The notes: a model not told the origin generated them from the sequence alone. A stretch of 64,000 bases of DNA from Gigaspora rosea (GCA_003550325.1 QKWP01000495.1:206479-270478); one strand, 5' to 3'. Shown: positions 34,660 through 46,890, counted from the first letter of the stretch. A program made the numbers and translations.

Positions 34660-36410
34660 AATTTTTTTCCTAATTCGTAATGGTAGATTTTACCAAAAAA
34701 GAGGATTCATGGTAAACGATTATCGATCATGAATTTAACGGGAATATTCTAATAAAAAAATCTTGTATTATTTATGTTACTGTTATATGAGAACACCGCA
34801 TATTTTTTTTCGAATATAGTAAACCATTCAGTTTGTTCTGTACCATACGTTAGAAATTTATTATATTTGGTTCTACAGCGATCTTTATGTACATCGTACA
34901 TACTGATTGCAACGGGCATATATGCTAAGACACAGTGGCGTAGCTATCCGAAAATATTTTGCATCAGTATATATGTTACGTCAAATAGCTAAGCCATATT
35001 ATTAGTTAGCGATGATTATGTAAAAATAAAAAACGTTTTTTTTATTTATCATCAAAAAAAAAAGAAAAAAAGCATACACGTTATTACTGACACGTATTGG
35101 AGTTACATTTGTCTAAGCCATTATAGTAGCAGTTGCCTTAAAATACCTTATTTTTTAAAAAAGGGGGGAAAATATATACAATATTAGCGAGATTTATCCT
35201 AACCATAATAGTGCGGTTATTCGAAAATCTTATTTTTTTTAATTTAATTAAAAAAAATATATAGTATAAGCCAAAATAATGTGGCTTTTACCGAAAAAAA
35301 AAAAGCCAAAATAATGTGGCTGCTTATCCGAAAAGAAAACTATATATTTAACTCAAATTCGTAAGGTGGGTGGGTGGAATGGGGGTACTCTAGAGTAATC
35401 AAGACATGATAAAGAGTATCGAATTTTGATAAAGAGTGTATATAAAAACGCGAATTTTTTTCCTAATTCATAATGGTAGATCTTACCAAAAAAGAGTATT
35501 CATGGCAGGGACCCGGAAAAATTTGGTTTGGAAATTGCAAAAATTTATTTGGACGTTGGCCAATATTTGGATAAAATTTGGATAAAATCCTCGAATATTT
35601 GGAATTATTTGGATTATTTTTCATCAAAAAAGCTCTGTTGACCAATCAAAAAACATGATTCTGTGTAACCATAACTAGTGAAAAATTTCCAATTCTGAAT
35701 TTCGTAGGAAATTTATTATTTGCATAATTGTGGTATGTCTGTCGGCTTCAATCCATGCTTAGATAATTTTTAGTAGGGATTTTTTTTTTATGTGTTTAAA
35801 AAAAAAAAAAAAAAACTATATTGTGTAAATTAACTCTTGTACTTTTGCGAGAGAACTGGCAAAATTATAAGTGTAAACTTGATGATCATAGTGTTTCGAT
35901 CCTAAATCTGAAATCTGGATTGATCCTTCAATCCAGACAAATTCAGATATCCAGGTTAGAGATTTTACTAGGATTGGTCAAAAGAATTTAAATTATGGAC
36001 CTAAGGATGTACCCAAAGTAAGCTTTATACATAATCTAAAGCGGATTCAATCCGGATTTGATAGAATCCGGATGGCCTGTCAAAATTAGGATCGAAAAAC
36101 TAGTGGCACATTTTTATTGTATGTATTTTTATTGGTCAGAGATCACATGTATACTGGAAAATCGGTAAAAATTTGGCCAAAATGCAAAATTTTGGAAATA
36201 TCAAAATTAGGCCAAAAATTTGGAAAAATTTGGAAAAATTTATTTCCAAAATTTTCCGGGTCCCTGAATCATGGCAAATGTTTTGTATCATGAACCTAAC
36301 AGGGGAAAAAAAATCTTACCAAATTTGTATTATTTATATTATTGTTATATGAGAACACCGCATATTCAAATATAGTAAAACATTCGGTTTGTTCTGTATA
36401 CGTTAATGTC
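34660..36410. repeat. Local direct duplication (34660-34870 and 35454-36410)
   Basis: 34660-34740 (TTTTTTTCCTAATTCGTAAT...ACCAAAAAAGAGGATTCATGG) matches 35454-35505. It resumes at 36267 (AATCATGG) through TTATATGAGAACACCGCATA and TTCGGTTTGTTCTGTA at 36400. The later copy is interrupted by the hAT-like element at 35506-36266, and the earlier copy keeps the uninterrupted site. Confidence 0.7.
35506..36266. mobile_element. hAT-type non-autonomous element (761 bp)
   Basis: The ends are CAGGGACCCGGAAAAATTTGG and the complement of CCAAAATTTTCCGGGTCCCTG, with 8-bp flanks ATTCATGG (35498-35505) and AATCATGG (36267-36274). The paralogous site at ~34708-34715 carries a single ATTCATGG and no insert, so excision-free comparison supports the borders. 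The interior is rich in AAAATTTGG words and has no transposase. Confidence 0.82.
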
Positions 36411-36714
36411 AAAATTTTGGTTTTTATGAAAAGTTTTTTTAACAAATTATCTTCTTTGGGTTTAAAACTTTCTTATGCTTGCTTATGTGAACTTAATAAA
36501 TTTTTAAATATACTGTATTTTTAGTGTTTACAAATTAGAGATTTACACATAGTGTATAATACACGGATATTAATTTGAAATGTGTAACAAACAAATCGAG
36601 AAATTCGAAATTAAGTACTCTTAAGGTTAGAGTAAGTTGTGATGGAGATAGAGTTAGTTTATACCAAAATTTCTTAAGGAATTTTTTTTTACTAATTACC
36701 AAAAAGTGGTTTAT

Positions 36715-37371
36715 TAAACGATTCTTTTAAAATTTTTTTTTTTTATGTTAAGCCATCTTTTAAAAAAATTTTTTTTATGTTAAGCCTGATCGTGCAATCT
36801 GATTATATTACTCGCGAACGTACGTCGTCATACACGTATGTTAAATACTAAAATATAAATTTTTTTAGTGAAATTTATTAGATTATATAGTTATTTGGCA
36901 AACTTATATAATCATAACATAACACTGTTAAATATTTAAATTTTGCACAAATCATAAATTAATGCAATTAATAATACAAATAATACAATTTTTAAAGTGA
37001 AATTATTTTCGATGGACCAAAATATATTTTAGAATAGTATTTAAATTGTATTGGTCAGAATAAAGTATATAAAATTATATAGATTTAGATTAATAAAAGT
37101 ATTTAAAGTGATTTTATTATCAAAAAAAAGTGAAAAAAATAGTGGTCCAACCTTATTTTGGGAGTATTAATAAAAAAAATGCCAGAAATACAAATTTTAC
37201 CTATATAAATACACATAATCTTAGTCTAACCCTAATAGGAAGTGGTTCTAATCCTAAGTTAATAAAATATAAATTCTATGAACTCCTTCTGTTTTAAAAG
37301 TTAGGAAATACCTACACGTAAATCACCAAATCACAACAAATAACAAAACATGTCACCTTTTGAGTACCTAT
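36715..37371. repeat. ~650-bp dispersed repeat, copy 1
   Basis: It is colinear with 46513-47165 from TAAACGATWCTTTTAA through CCTGATCGTGCAATCTGATT, GAAATTATTTTCGATGGACC and ATGTCACCTTTTGAGTACCT, in the same orientation. It carries AACCCTAA-like words (37215-37255). No coding frame. The right edge is the insertion site of a miniature hAT element. Confidence 0.8.
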
Positions 37372-37510
37372 TAGAGCTGCAAACATTTAGAAGGTCCAAG
37401 GTAGTACATCACTCTTCACGTCATATAAAATTTATATATAATCATATTAAACGTCACGTCACATACGTCACGTCAAACGTCATAGTATATGTTAATTGAT
37501 TGCAGCTCTA
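37372..37510. mobile_element. hAT-type MITE (139 bp) with perfect 8-bp target duplication
   Basis: The ends are TAGAGCTGCAA and TTGCAGCTCTA, and GTACCTAT is duplicated exactly at 37364-37371 and 37511-37518. The other copy of the host repeat (47158-47165) has GTACCTAT once and no insert. The core contains CACGTCA repeats (37420-37475). Confidence 0.88.
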
Positions 37511-37518
37511 GTACCTAT

Positions 37519-38077
37519 ACATCGTATTAAATGCTGATCTCGATATTGCCAACTATCGGGATATTTTATACCCTGATATGAGTGATGGGAAAAGAAACCT
37601 GTATATCATGCTTTTTGAATATATACTTTTATAAAAAATATCTTAAAACCAAGTAATTAAACACTTAAGATTTTTATATTATTGAATCGTCTCATGAAGA
37701 CGATTCAAATGATCTCAAAATAGCAAGCGTTTAAGTTATTTGATTGAACTGAAACTGCTAAACCTTCCAAATGTTTTCAACAATTGCAGAATTGTCCAAC
37801 GAACATGCCTTGAGAGCGCCATTTAGATAAGATAAAATAGGGATAAAATATATTGATATCGGTCGTAATGATATACATTATATAATTATTATATTTATCG
37901 ATCACTACCGAAATCACAAACTTATCAAATCGGCAACTATTTGTTCGGACAGATGTCCCAAAATTTATGAAACAACTGTAATAATCAGGTGGAATTTAAA
38001 AATTTTTTTTTTATAATTTATAAAATTTTATATATGAAATTTAAAAAAAAATCGACCGACCGGGTCTATTTAAAAGT
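37519..38077. other. Intergenic, no gene seen
   Basis: AT-rich sequence with a small palindrome around GAATCGTCTCATGAAGACGA (37683-37702). Nothing coding is supported. Confidence 0.35.
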
Positions 38078-38141
38078 TTCATGTTATGTAAACCAAGTAA
38101 TTAAATTTGTATGACCTAATTTAGATATAAATTTTAATATG

Positions 38142-38250
38142 TATAGCCGCGAAATAACGCGCAGGGTGAAATTACAATTTTTGGCCCGAATTAAGCTTAA
38201 TTCGGGCCAAGATTCAAAATAACGCCCCTGTGCGTTATTTCGCGGCTATA
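38142..38250. mobile_element. 109-bp near-perfect palindromic element
   Basis: The outer arms TATAGCCGCGAAATAACGC are exact complements, and the inner arms (TTGGCCCGAATTAAGC / TTAATTCGGGCCAA) complete a near-full palindrome. Copy B has the flanking sequence without it (~50618: TTTTAATAGATATATATA), so it is an insertion. TA may be the target site, but the AT-rich flank hides it. Confidence 0.75.
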
Positions 38251-39185
38251 GATAGATATATTCTATACTATAAAAGATCACATTTAGATTTTATGATATG
38301 CATTGCCATTATACGTATTTAAGGAACATAAACTTAATTACTGTGAAAATTTGGTTAACTTAAAATTGAGAAATTTTTGATTCCAAATTTTTGCCGATTG
38401 TTATCTACTCTTGGCTGTATTCGAAATTCTACCAAAACATGATTCGCCAAATCTAATCGTTTAAAAAAAATTGGAATATTTTTGGTTAACATTTAAGAAT
38501 TTGGAAAAGTTTAGCTAACATCAAAAAAATTTGAAAAAATTTGGTTAACGTTAAAAAATTTGGAAAATTTTTGTGTGTCCTGTATACATAACAAGAATAT
38601 TTGTGTCCTTTATCAACGTACTTTGTTCATGAAAATTCTTCAGGACATAAAATTCTCAGAGTAACGCAAATACCTTAATTACCTCTTTATCTCCGTATTA
38701 CACTAAGATCGTGCATTTTTGAATCTATTATACAAATACAAGAATTATTTAAAATGAATAAATAAATGAATAACCATGAGTTTTCTATAGTGGGTAAGGA
38801 ATATTGGTACAAGTGTAGATTAGTAAATATCTGTCAGAGGTTTTTTTTGGCATAATAGAAGTCAAATACATCTGAAAGATATTTGATTCGATTGCTGATA
38901 CCCATTCATACTGTAATATCGATTTTTTGTCCTCATACGATAAAGTTGTCATCCGGTAGTTGTTACAATCATAACAACTAAAATATTATAAACTTTAAAT
39001 GGTATTATTTATTATATGTAAACCTCTTTACGTTAGTCATTATTACAGTAATTTAAAAACACAAATTATGATCAAAATTAGCATGATAGCAACAATCTGC
39101 CGTACGACAATTATATCTCTCAAATTTCCAAAAATTACTCTGAATTTAACTGACTCATATGCTAGTTTAATCTCTTTGGTGTTTA

Positions 39186-42100
39186 TTAATCTGCTAGTAT
39201 ATATGGAGTTTTTGTAATTCGGCAAAGTAATTTGTGTTGTTTTGATCTCTTCATTATCTGAAATAAACTTCTTCTGATATCAGTTCTTGATACTAAGGGA
39301 TTCACCACAATTGTGAACCAATCTGAAAGTATTGAGTTAATATCTTTAGCACTAGGTCGGTTAGATGGGTTAGAATCCATGCATTTCTTGGCTAATTCAA
39401 TATAACATTCAGGTGTTCTTTCAGAAAATTCGGGTCTTAATCCGTTACAAATCTTTAACGCAAGTCCAGAGTTGAACGGAGAACCATAAAAAGGCCTTTT
39501 TCCGGTTGACAATTCTGTCATAATAATACCTAGACTACATATATCAGATGCTTGTGTATATTCTTCGCCTAATAAAATTTCTGGTGCAATATATGACATG
39601 ACACCATAAATTTCACCTTTTGAAGCTGATTCTTTTAGATTCTTGGATAATCCTAGATCGGTAACAAAAGACTTCGTCATAGTTTTGTATTGATTTAGCA
39701 AAATATTCCCACTATGAAAATCACAATGAACATATCCTGATTCATGAATCCTAGCCAGATCATTTGATATATCCATAAGATACATCAATTTGCTTTCCCA
39801 ATCGAGTTTTTTAAAATTTGATATTAAAAAATCGTACATATTTCCACTATCGGCATATTGAAATACCATAAGATATGTCTGAGCTTCTATATGAGTTATT
39901 CCATATATTTAAAGACCAAGACCATTCAACCTACACTGAACATGATTTTCGAACTTATTAAATTAAGAATAAAATTATCATTGTCAGAATGATTATGCAC
40001 ATGCTATATATATTCTTTAGGCGCTTTGTAAAAAGTTGTCAAATTCATACGCATTATGCGCATGGGATTATTTCGGAATTTTACTCAATTTTGGCCCGCC
40101 TTATGGTAACATGCTTTTGTATAATAATTTGCATGATTTTTAGCATATAACTAGTTGTGGCTTTAAGATTTCAAATACAGGACTAATGTAATGATTAAAA
40201 TTATGATTGTATAATATTTATTATAAATCTCAGAGATTTCCTACTATTATAATCACAAGTGTGTTCGCGTTTATTGATCTCAAATCACAGCACTGAAATT
40301 AACACTAATAAACAAATATCTTTGATATTTATTTAATATAAACTTAAAAGTTTAAAGCTTTAAATATTATGAAATCACATCTTTTTGCAAAGCACCCTAA
40401 TAAAATTTTAAACTTACTTCTTCTAAATTGCAAGAGTTTTAAGTGCAACTTTGCATGATTGTTCACGTGCTCGTAAATTATTTTTTATTATTGGCTTGCC
40501 ATCTAACCAAATTGCAGAATATATTGTACCAAATCCACCTTTACCAATTGTTTGAAAATCAACTAATCTATCAAATGGAACCCATTCAATCAATTTCTCA
40601 TATTTTGTAGTTTTAATCTGAAAATTTTTTACGCATTCATCGATTTCTTTATTTCCACTGGACCACCATTGAATTATTGTCTTCGGATTACATAATTGAC
40701 ACCAGTTTTCAGAAGTATTAGATTGTATACAACTTGCACATACTTCTAAAGATTTTACTAAATCTTTACGTTATTCTTCATATCTAGTCAACATATAATA
40801 AGTTGCACCACGGTTTATTAATGCTTCTGCATTATTTGGTTCAATTTTTAAATAATTTATTTAAATCTGCTAGTGATTCTTCATACCTACCAAATTGATA
40901 GTATAATTTTCCACGAATTCTTAACGCAACTGCATTATTTGGTTCAATTTCTAATGATTTATACAAATCTGCAAATGATTCTTCATATCTATTCATCATG
41001 CGATAAGTTTCTCCGCGAAATCTCAATAAAACTGAATTATTTGGTTTATTCTCTAATGATTTATTTAAATCTTCAAGTGCTTTTTCAAGACTTCTTAATG
41101 CATCTGCATTATTTGGTTCAATTTTTAATGATTTATTTAAATCGGCAAGTGATTTTTCATATTTATTCATCATACGATAAGTTTCTCCACGAAGTCCAAA
41201 TGCTTCTGCATTATTTGGTTCAAGTTTTAATGATTTATTTAAAGCTTCAATTATTTTTACACAACTTCTTAATGCATCTGCATTATTTGACTCAATTTCT
41301 AATGATTTATTTAAGTCTGCAAGTGATGCTTCATATCTATTCATCATGTGATAAGTTTCTCCACGACTTCTTAATGCATCTGTATTAATTGGTTCAATTT
41401 CTAATGATTTATTTACATCTGCAAGTGATTCTTCATATCTATACATCCTGCGATAAGTTTCTCCACGAATTCTTAATGTAACTGCATTATTTGGTTTAAT
41501 TTTTAATGATTTATTAAAATCTGCAAGAATTTTTTCACAACTTATTAATGTCTTTGAATCATATGGTTCAATTTCTAATGATTTATTTAAATCTGCAAGT
41601 GATTCTTCATATCTATTCATTATGCGATAAGTTTTTCCACGAATTCTTAATGTAACTGTATTATTTGGTTCAATTTCTAATGATTTATTTAAAGCTTCAA
41701 TTAGTTTTTCACAACTTCTTAATGCATTTGCATTATTTGGTTCAATTTCTAATGATTTATTTAAGTCTGCAAGTGATTCTTCATAACTATTCATCATGCG
41801 ATAAGTTTCTCCACGACATCTTAATGCATTTGCATTATTTGGTTCAATTTCTAACGATTTATTTAAGTCTGCGAGCGATTCTTCATATCTTTTGATAATG
41901 CGATAAGTTTCTCCACGAATTCTTAATACACCTGCATTATTTGGTTCAATTTCTAATGATTTATTTAAATCTGCAAATGATTCTTCGTATTTATTCATCA
42001 TGCGATAAGTTTCTCCACGAATTCTTAATGCATCTGCATTATTTGGTTCAATTTCTAATGATTTATTTAAATCTGCTAGTGATTCTTCATATCTACTCAT

Positions 42101-42277
42101 CTTGCGATAAGCTATTCCACGACTTCTTAATGCAAATGCATCATTTTATTCAATTTCTAACGCTTTATTTAAATCTGCTAGCGATTCTTCGCATATGTCC
42201 ATATGATAAGTTTCATCACGATTTTTTAATGCATATGCATCGAGTTCAATTTCTGATAACTCATTATATCTGTACAT
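39186..42277 (-). pseudogene. TPR-array protein kinase, copy A (inactivated)
   Basis: Same architecture as the copy-B gene at 51500-54613. It has an N-terminal array of 34-residue TPR units (consensus YEESLADLNKSLEIEPNNAD), then a linker with CASCIQ...WCQLCNP, the N-lobe IGKGGFGTIYSAIWLDGKP, an intron (~39974-40420) and the C-lobe with VHCDFHSGNILLN, TDLGLS and APEILL. The reading starts at ATG 42277 (MYRYNELSEIELDAYALKN). Lesions seen: a stop in the first TPR (~42148, EIE*NDA), a frameshift near 40848 (NKLFKN), YEE*RKDL near 40770, a one-base loss near the donor (TLAI*KK, ~40432) and GL*IYG at ~39910 where copy B has E. The 419- and 227-codon frames left are fragments. The strand complement also yields long shadow frames rich in LHYLVQFLMIYLNLQ. 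Confidence 0.85.
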
Positions 42278-44717
42278 CTATAAATGCAATTATTTGGATT
42301 AATTAATTATTAGTACTATATAAATCAGAAAAAGATTTTCGTTAACTACGTTCACTTCATTTGTCAGAGGTTTATCAAAAATACCGACATCATAACTTGA
42401 CCAAAAAACATGACATTTTATAATTTCACAGCCAAAACCCTGACAATTTTTTTTTTTTTTTTAGCTTCCAAGTACAGGATTTTAAATCCTAGAGATTCGT
42501 GATCTCGACAAACTATAATTTAGCTAGATGAGAGAAGAGGCAGACCTGATAATTATGAACAAATTATCGGGATTATGAAAAGTGGTTGTCGGAATTTGAT
42601 ATTTGAATTTTGTCGTCGGATGATTGAATATTTTATTCATATGGGTGACGGTACAAAAAAACCGTAAATTTGATTTATGATTACATATGCAATCGGAATA
42701 TTGTACGTATATAGCTAGTTGTTCTAGTCGTTTTTACAACATGGTAGAATCGGAAAATTTAGATAGGAATAGCTCATAATTTAATGTAACGATTATAAGC
42801 TATATTATGGAATTAGATCAGATTTTCCAGAGTCGAGTTGCTAGGTCGAGTTCGATATGGTGAAATTCATTAATCAATTTACAGGTTTTCTCATTCCGTC
42901 ATCATTTAAAGCTGATATTATACCTGTTATTGTTTCACCCGTTTCATTAATGCAAATGCAATTTAACGAGGAAGAGACTAGTCACTCTAAGGTTCATTAT
43001 ACGTATTAAAATATACGTACAATTTTCCTATTTCGATCTTGCTACATTGCTATGCATAGTGTCATCCACTTATTTGCGCGGGTAATACAAACTCTTGAAG
43101 AGGAAATAGCCAATCGGAGGGTGCCGACTATTCCGGATCAGCCCGACATAGAATCCGAACACATACAAAAAGAGAAAAAAGCGAAATACTAGTGTTTAAA
43201 TCGATCTTGGTGCACTAATTAAAAATTTTGGGAATAAAATTTTACATTACGAATGCTAATCTGTTCCTATAGCCTCTAGCATTAAGTTTTAACCTAAATT
43301 TTTATCTCAAGCACTTAGTTTATTTACAAGATGGATTTCCTTTTTTTGGCTTGTTTCATAAGTAAAATGGCCCTAGGCTCATTTATATAATTGGCTGAAT
43401 TATGTTCAATCAAATCAATGGATTTATAAATCAAGCGAAACTTATAACGAAGTCTTCACTTCTAAGTAAATTCCTGGGGACTAATTATTTTTATTTGCAT
43501 TTTGAATATAGATGTTCCTTCAAAGCTAGAAATGACTTATACGTAATTTTTTGTTAGTTAAATGATACGTAATACTGACAGACCGAAAATCGTTCCAACA
43601 GTGGCCGTCAATAATTTTTAAAAAGTTATAAATTTATTCAAATTTTTCGAAATTTTGGGTGATTTTTGAAATTTATTATTCAGATAAAAGTTAATTTTTT
43701 TGCAGATTTTTTAAAATTGACTTAGAATGCAAAACAATATTCAGTTGCATCTGTTTTCATTTCTGATTGTTAGTAATGTGTGAACAAAAATTTTTTCCAC
43801 AAAAAAATAACTTGGTAACTTTTTTATCTTATTGCTTTTTTGATGAATACTTTTTTTCATAATATAACTTATATTGTTATTACATAAAAAATTAGATGTA
43901 AACTTCCGGAATCAGATTCAACTTTTTTTTTTTTACCAAATGAAATGTCACAAAGTTATACATTAATCCCAGCCACAATTTCAACGCAATTTGAATTTTA
44001 ATATGACTAATAAATGAAATATAATCGAAAAAAATATTAAACAATTGAAATTTATGTCAAAATAATCAAAATTTACCGAAATATTTGAAAAAATTAATCA
44101 AAGTATCTTAAGAGTTCGGACTAATATTTGACTGTCCCTCATCTGACTTTACAGTCATTCAATCATGTGATTAATTCGCATTTCGTAATGCATAATGTCA
44201 TGCCAGGAACAAATGTAAAGAATGCTTAAAATGCTGATAAATATATTATTCCTTGAGATATGATTTATATTTCATTTTTACTAGTCTTATTGATCTATTG
44301 TGTATTGATACGTATACTATATCTGATATTATGTCAAGTATAATTAATGATAGAACAGATATAACAATAAAATATGTAGAACAAATCAAAGAACAGCTTG
44401 TATAGGTTGCCTAATGATGAGTAATATAAGATGCTTTTGTAGCTTTATCATTACGTCTGCTCTCACATATCGTAAATGTGTAGAAGGTGTGCTCCAGATA
44501 GTCCATGTGATAGTCCCAGCGACTAGTTGTTAAACAATTCGATTCCGAATTTCTATCAAGTCAACTTTTTTTGCACCACACTTTTATTATCTGCTAAAAG
44601 TTCTTTAATAACTTTTCGATACTTATTGTATTTCTATAAGGAAAGTTATTATTAGTTCTTTATACATATAATATATATAATATTTAACGTTACTTTTATT
44701 TTACAAAAAAAAAATTA
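42278..44717. other. Upstream region of kinase copy A
   Basis: It is colinear with 54614-56700 and again with 56715-58080 of copy B. No complete gene is supported. A plus-strand open tail (43050-43192) is described separately. Another coding-like piece on the plus strand is 42888-43010 (GFLIPSSFKADIIPVIVSPV, then SLMQMQFNEEETSHSKVH), preceded by TTTACAG. It is only partly kept in the other copies. Confidence 0.4.
43050..43192 (+). CDS. Conserved C-terminal ORF segment (copy A)
   Basis: It follows a possible acceptor (CTATGCATAG). The frame reads VIHLFARVIQTLEEEIANRR, then VPTIPDQPDIESEHIQKEKK and AKY, stop 43190-43192. Copy B keeps the same frame despite a 3-nt indel and a longer insertion (55535-55680), which suggests past protein-level constraint. 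Probably the last exon of a plus-strand gene diverging from the kinase. The family is unknown and upstream exons are not secure. Confidence 0.3.
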
Positions 44718-45728
44718 CAGTCAGCTCTTCTATAACGAACTGACGGTCCTGAAAAGAGGTTCATAGAAAATTACTGTGTTTAATGATGGGCAAATCCCGA
44801 TTTTTTTAAAAATCCCGCGCGGGATGCGGGATCCCGATCGGGATTCGCGGGATTCGCGGGATCCCGATCGGGATTCGCGGGATTCGCGGGATCGAGTAGA
44901 GCTTCCGAATTTTTCACGATTAATAAATAAATATATATATATATCATCACTAGGAATGTAATTTCTCGCTAAAATAATAATCATTTCTTATAAATCTTAC
45001 TGCATTTTATTACAAAATAATGCTTATATAGATTTGCTACTTTTAAACATTTGGATCTTATAATTATTAAATATATCAATTCAACTTTGTCTTAATTTTA
45101 TCAATTTGTTTTTTAAAATATTATTATATTTAAAAATTATAATGGTAACAAAGCGATTAAATCATATAAGCGTATAAAATTTATAAGTAATCAGGTGCAT
45201 AACCAGGTATAAATGTGCTAAAATTTATAAGCAATAAGGTTATATACATACAAAACTTCATAAACGATTCATAAGAAAATAATTGGGCTTATAATTTCTG
45301 ACTCAATAAAAATCAATAATAGATTCCACTTTATTAATAATGACAATTTAAAAAATATATTTCAATATACAGTTTGCGCATACGTACGTACGTATATATG
45401 TGGAACGAGAAACAAATCAAAAGTTAATGCGTGCATAATATTTTTATTTACATCAAATACTGATTAGGAATTGGCCCACTTATGTTAAAGCAGGCCGGAT
45501 AATTTGTTAATGCGGGCCAGATGATATGCTAACGCAGGCCAGACAATCTTATATTAAAAATCCCGCGCGCGTTGCCCATCACTAACTGTGTTTATTAAAC
45601 AAGTAAATCTATGCTTTTCAAAAATCTTTAACTAGCCATTGGCATTTTTTTATAACGAATTATTGTATTTTAAAAATTTTGAGTTTTTTATATTATGGAG
45701 AGTTCGTTATACTTTATAGAATCAACTG
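44718..45728. mobile_element. mariner/pogo-like MITE hosting a nested hAT element
   Basis: The ends are CAGTCAGCTCTTCTATAACG (44718) and the complement of CGTTATACTTTATAGAATCA + ACTG (45728), flanked by TA on both sides (44716-44717; 45729-45730). CTATAACGAAC near the TIR tip is typical of pogo/Tigger-type miniature elements. Without the nested 804-bp insert and its duplicated 8 bp it is ~199 bp, matching the uninterrupted copy at 58625-58825. Confidence 0.72.
44781..45584. mobile_element. Nested hAT-type element (804 bp) with perfect 8-bp target duplication
   Basis: The ends are TAATGATGGGCAA and TTGCCCATCACTA (the complement of TAGTGATGGGCAA), and ACTGTGTT is duplicated at 44773-44780 and 45585-45592. 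The copy-B site is empty. Near the left end is a GC-rich stretch of GGGATTCGCGGGATTCGC units (44817-44892), striking in this AT-rich DNA. Near the right end are three spaced GCRGGCC-GA-AAT units (45474-45548). No transposase is encoded. The small ORFs on both strands (44730-44984) are translations of the GC repeats. Confidence 0.88.
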
Positions 45729-45898
45729 TATAAAAAAAAGGTTTATTGAATGACAAGTTCTTTAAATGTTTTTATAAAATTTTATAAAAAAAAAAGGGTT
45801 ATTGAATGACAAGTTCTTTAAAAGTTTTTATAAAATTTTCATTAAATAAATCTACTAAGTAATTTTGGGAGGTTTTTTAAAAAAAAGTTCCTTTATTA

Positions 45899-46084
45899 GG
45901 CCACGCAAAGTTGATTATTCGTTTTGCACCAATTGTTCGATTTTTGACATTTATTTTTTTCCGCTATTCTCATCCGTTTTCACTCGATAGAAATCTTAAT
46001 TTCCCTTAATTTCCCGTAATTGTCTGATAGGGCTGACGGAAAAAATATGACTGCCGACCCAATTTTTTGATTCTTTGTGTGGCC
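45899..46084. mobile_element. GGCC-ended MITE (PIF/Harbinger-like) with TTA target duplication
   Basis: 186 bp starting GGCCACGCAAAGTTGATTAT and ending ATTCTTTGTGTGGCC, with TTA at 45896-45898 and 46085-46087. A 3-bp TWA duplication and GGCC ends fit PIF/Harbinger. The equivalent position of copy B (~58995, TTTCTTTATTATC) lacks it. Confidence 0.75.
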
Positions 46085-46117
46085 TTAAATAAGTAGTTTA
46101 CCTGTTGCAAAGTAGTA

Positions 46118-46228
46118 ATGAAAAGTGTAAGATATTTCAACATTGATTCAGTTATTATAGGTGCACGCAAAGATGAAAAGACACCAATTTATATAAAATC
46201 ATTGCCTAATAGACAAATTAAGATGTAA
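46118..46228 (+). pseudogene. Truncated partner of the ORF at 58979-59254
   Basis: It encodes MKSVRYFNIDSVIIGARKDE, then KTPIYIKSLPNRQIKM and a stop. Copy B has the same block (SVRYFNIDTVITGARKDEKT) at the end of a longer frame. The shared frame suggests a former coding sequence. Its 5' part in copy A has been replaced around the GGCC MITE. No family recognised. Confidence 0.35.
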
Positions 46229-46512
46229 CTTTTAGGTTATTAAGTAATTGAATCTACTAAAAAGGTTTTGAATTCCGGAGTAGACATCCGAACTGTCATG
46301 TGCTCATTCGGATCGCAACCTTGTACACATTTTTGGTATGCTCTCCTCGCTATAATGTAGTGGTCGGGCTGGAAAAGTTTATCTATTATATCAGTTATAA
46401 TGAAATATCGGCTATAACGTTACGTAATATAATAATAAAAATTTTAAATTGTTCTTATAAAATTTTAAGATTTCTCTGCTATAACGAGAGATCCGCTATA
46501 AAAAAACTAGTT

Positions 46513-46890
46513 TTATAAACGATACTTTTAAAAAAATTTTTTTATGTTACGCCTGATCGTGCAATCTGATTGGCTTTCTATATTACCCGTGAACGTACGT
46601 ACGTACGAACGTCATACGCGTAGTGTTCAAATACTGAAATGTAAATATTTTTAGCAAAATTTTATAGTTATTTGGCAAACTTATATAATCATAACATAGC
46701 ACTGTTAAAAAGCACAAATCATAAATTAATGCAATTAATAATACAAATAATACAACTTTTAAGTGAAATTATTTTCGATGGACCAGAGTAAAAATACTTT
46801 TTAGAATAATAGTATTTAAAATTGTATTGGTCAGAATAAAGCATATAAAATTATATAGATTAATAAAAGTATTTAAAGTGATTTTATTAT

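Larger units (their letters stand above)
38078..46510. repeat. Segmental duplication, copy A
   Basis: It starts at TTTCATGTTATGTAAACCAA and is colinear with 50549-59480 (copy B) across the downstream ORF region, the kinase and TPR exons, the upstream region, the short MITE and the ORF at 46118. Differences include insertions private to A (38142-38250, 44781-45584, 45899-46084) and an extra ~1.3 kb in B. Identity is highest in the kinase/TPR coding part and lower elsewhere. Confidence 0.88.

Noticed and set aside
40873..42306. Plus-strand open frames rich in LHYLVQFLMIYLNLQ
   Set aside because: They are the complementary-strand shadow of the TPR repeats of kinase copy A. The same happens at 53335-54717 for copy B.
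44300..44560. Possible conserved minus-strand ORF (TTSRWDYHMDYLEHTFYTFT)
   Set aside because: The frame is not maintained in copy B (58310-58480), where indels disrupt it.
44730..44984. Arg/Ser/Asp-rich ORFs (SRESRESRSGSRESRESRSG)
   Set aside because: They are translations of the GC-rich subterminal repeats of the nested hAT element, open on both strands by symmetry.
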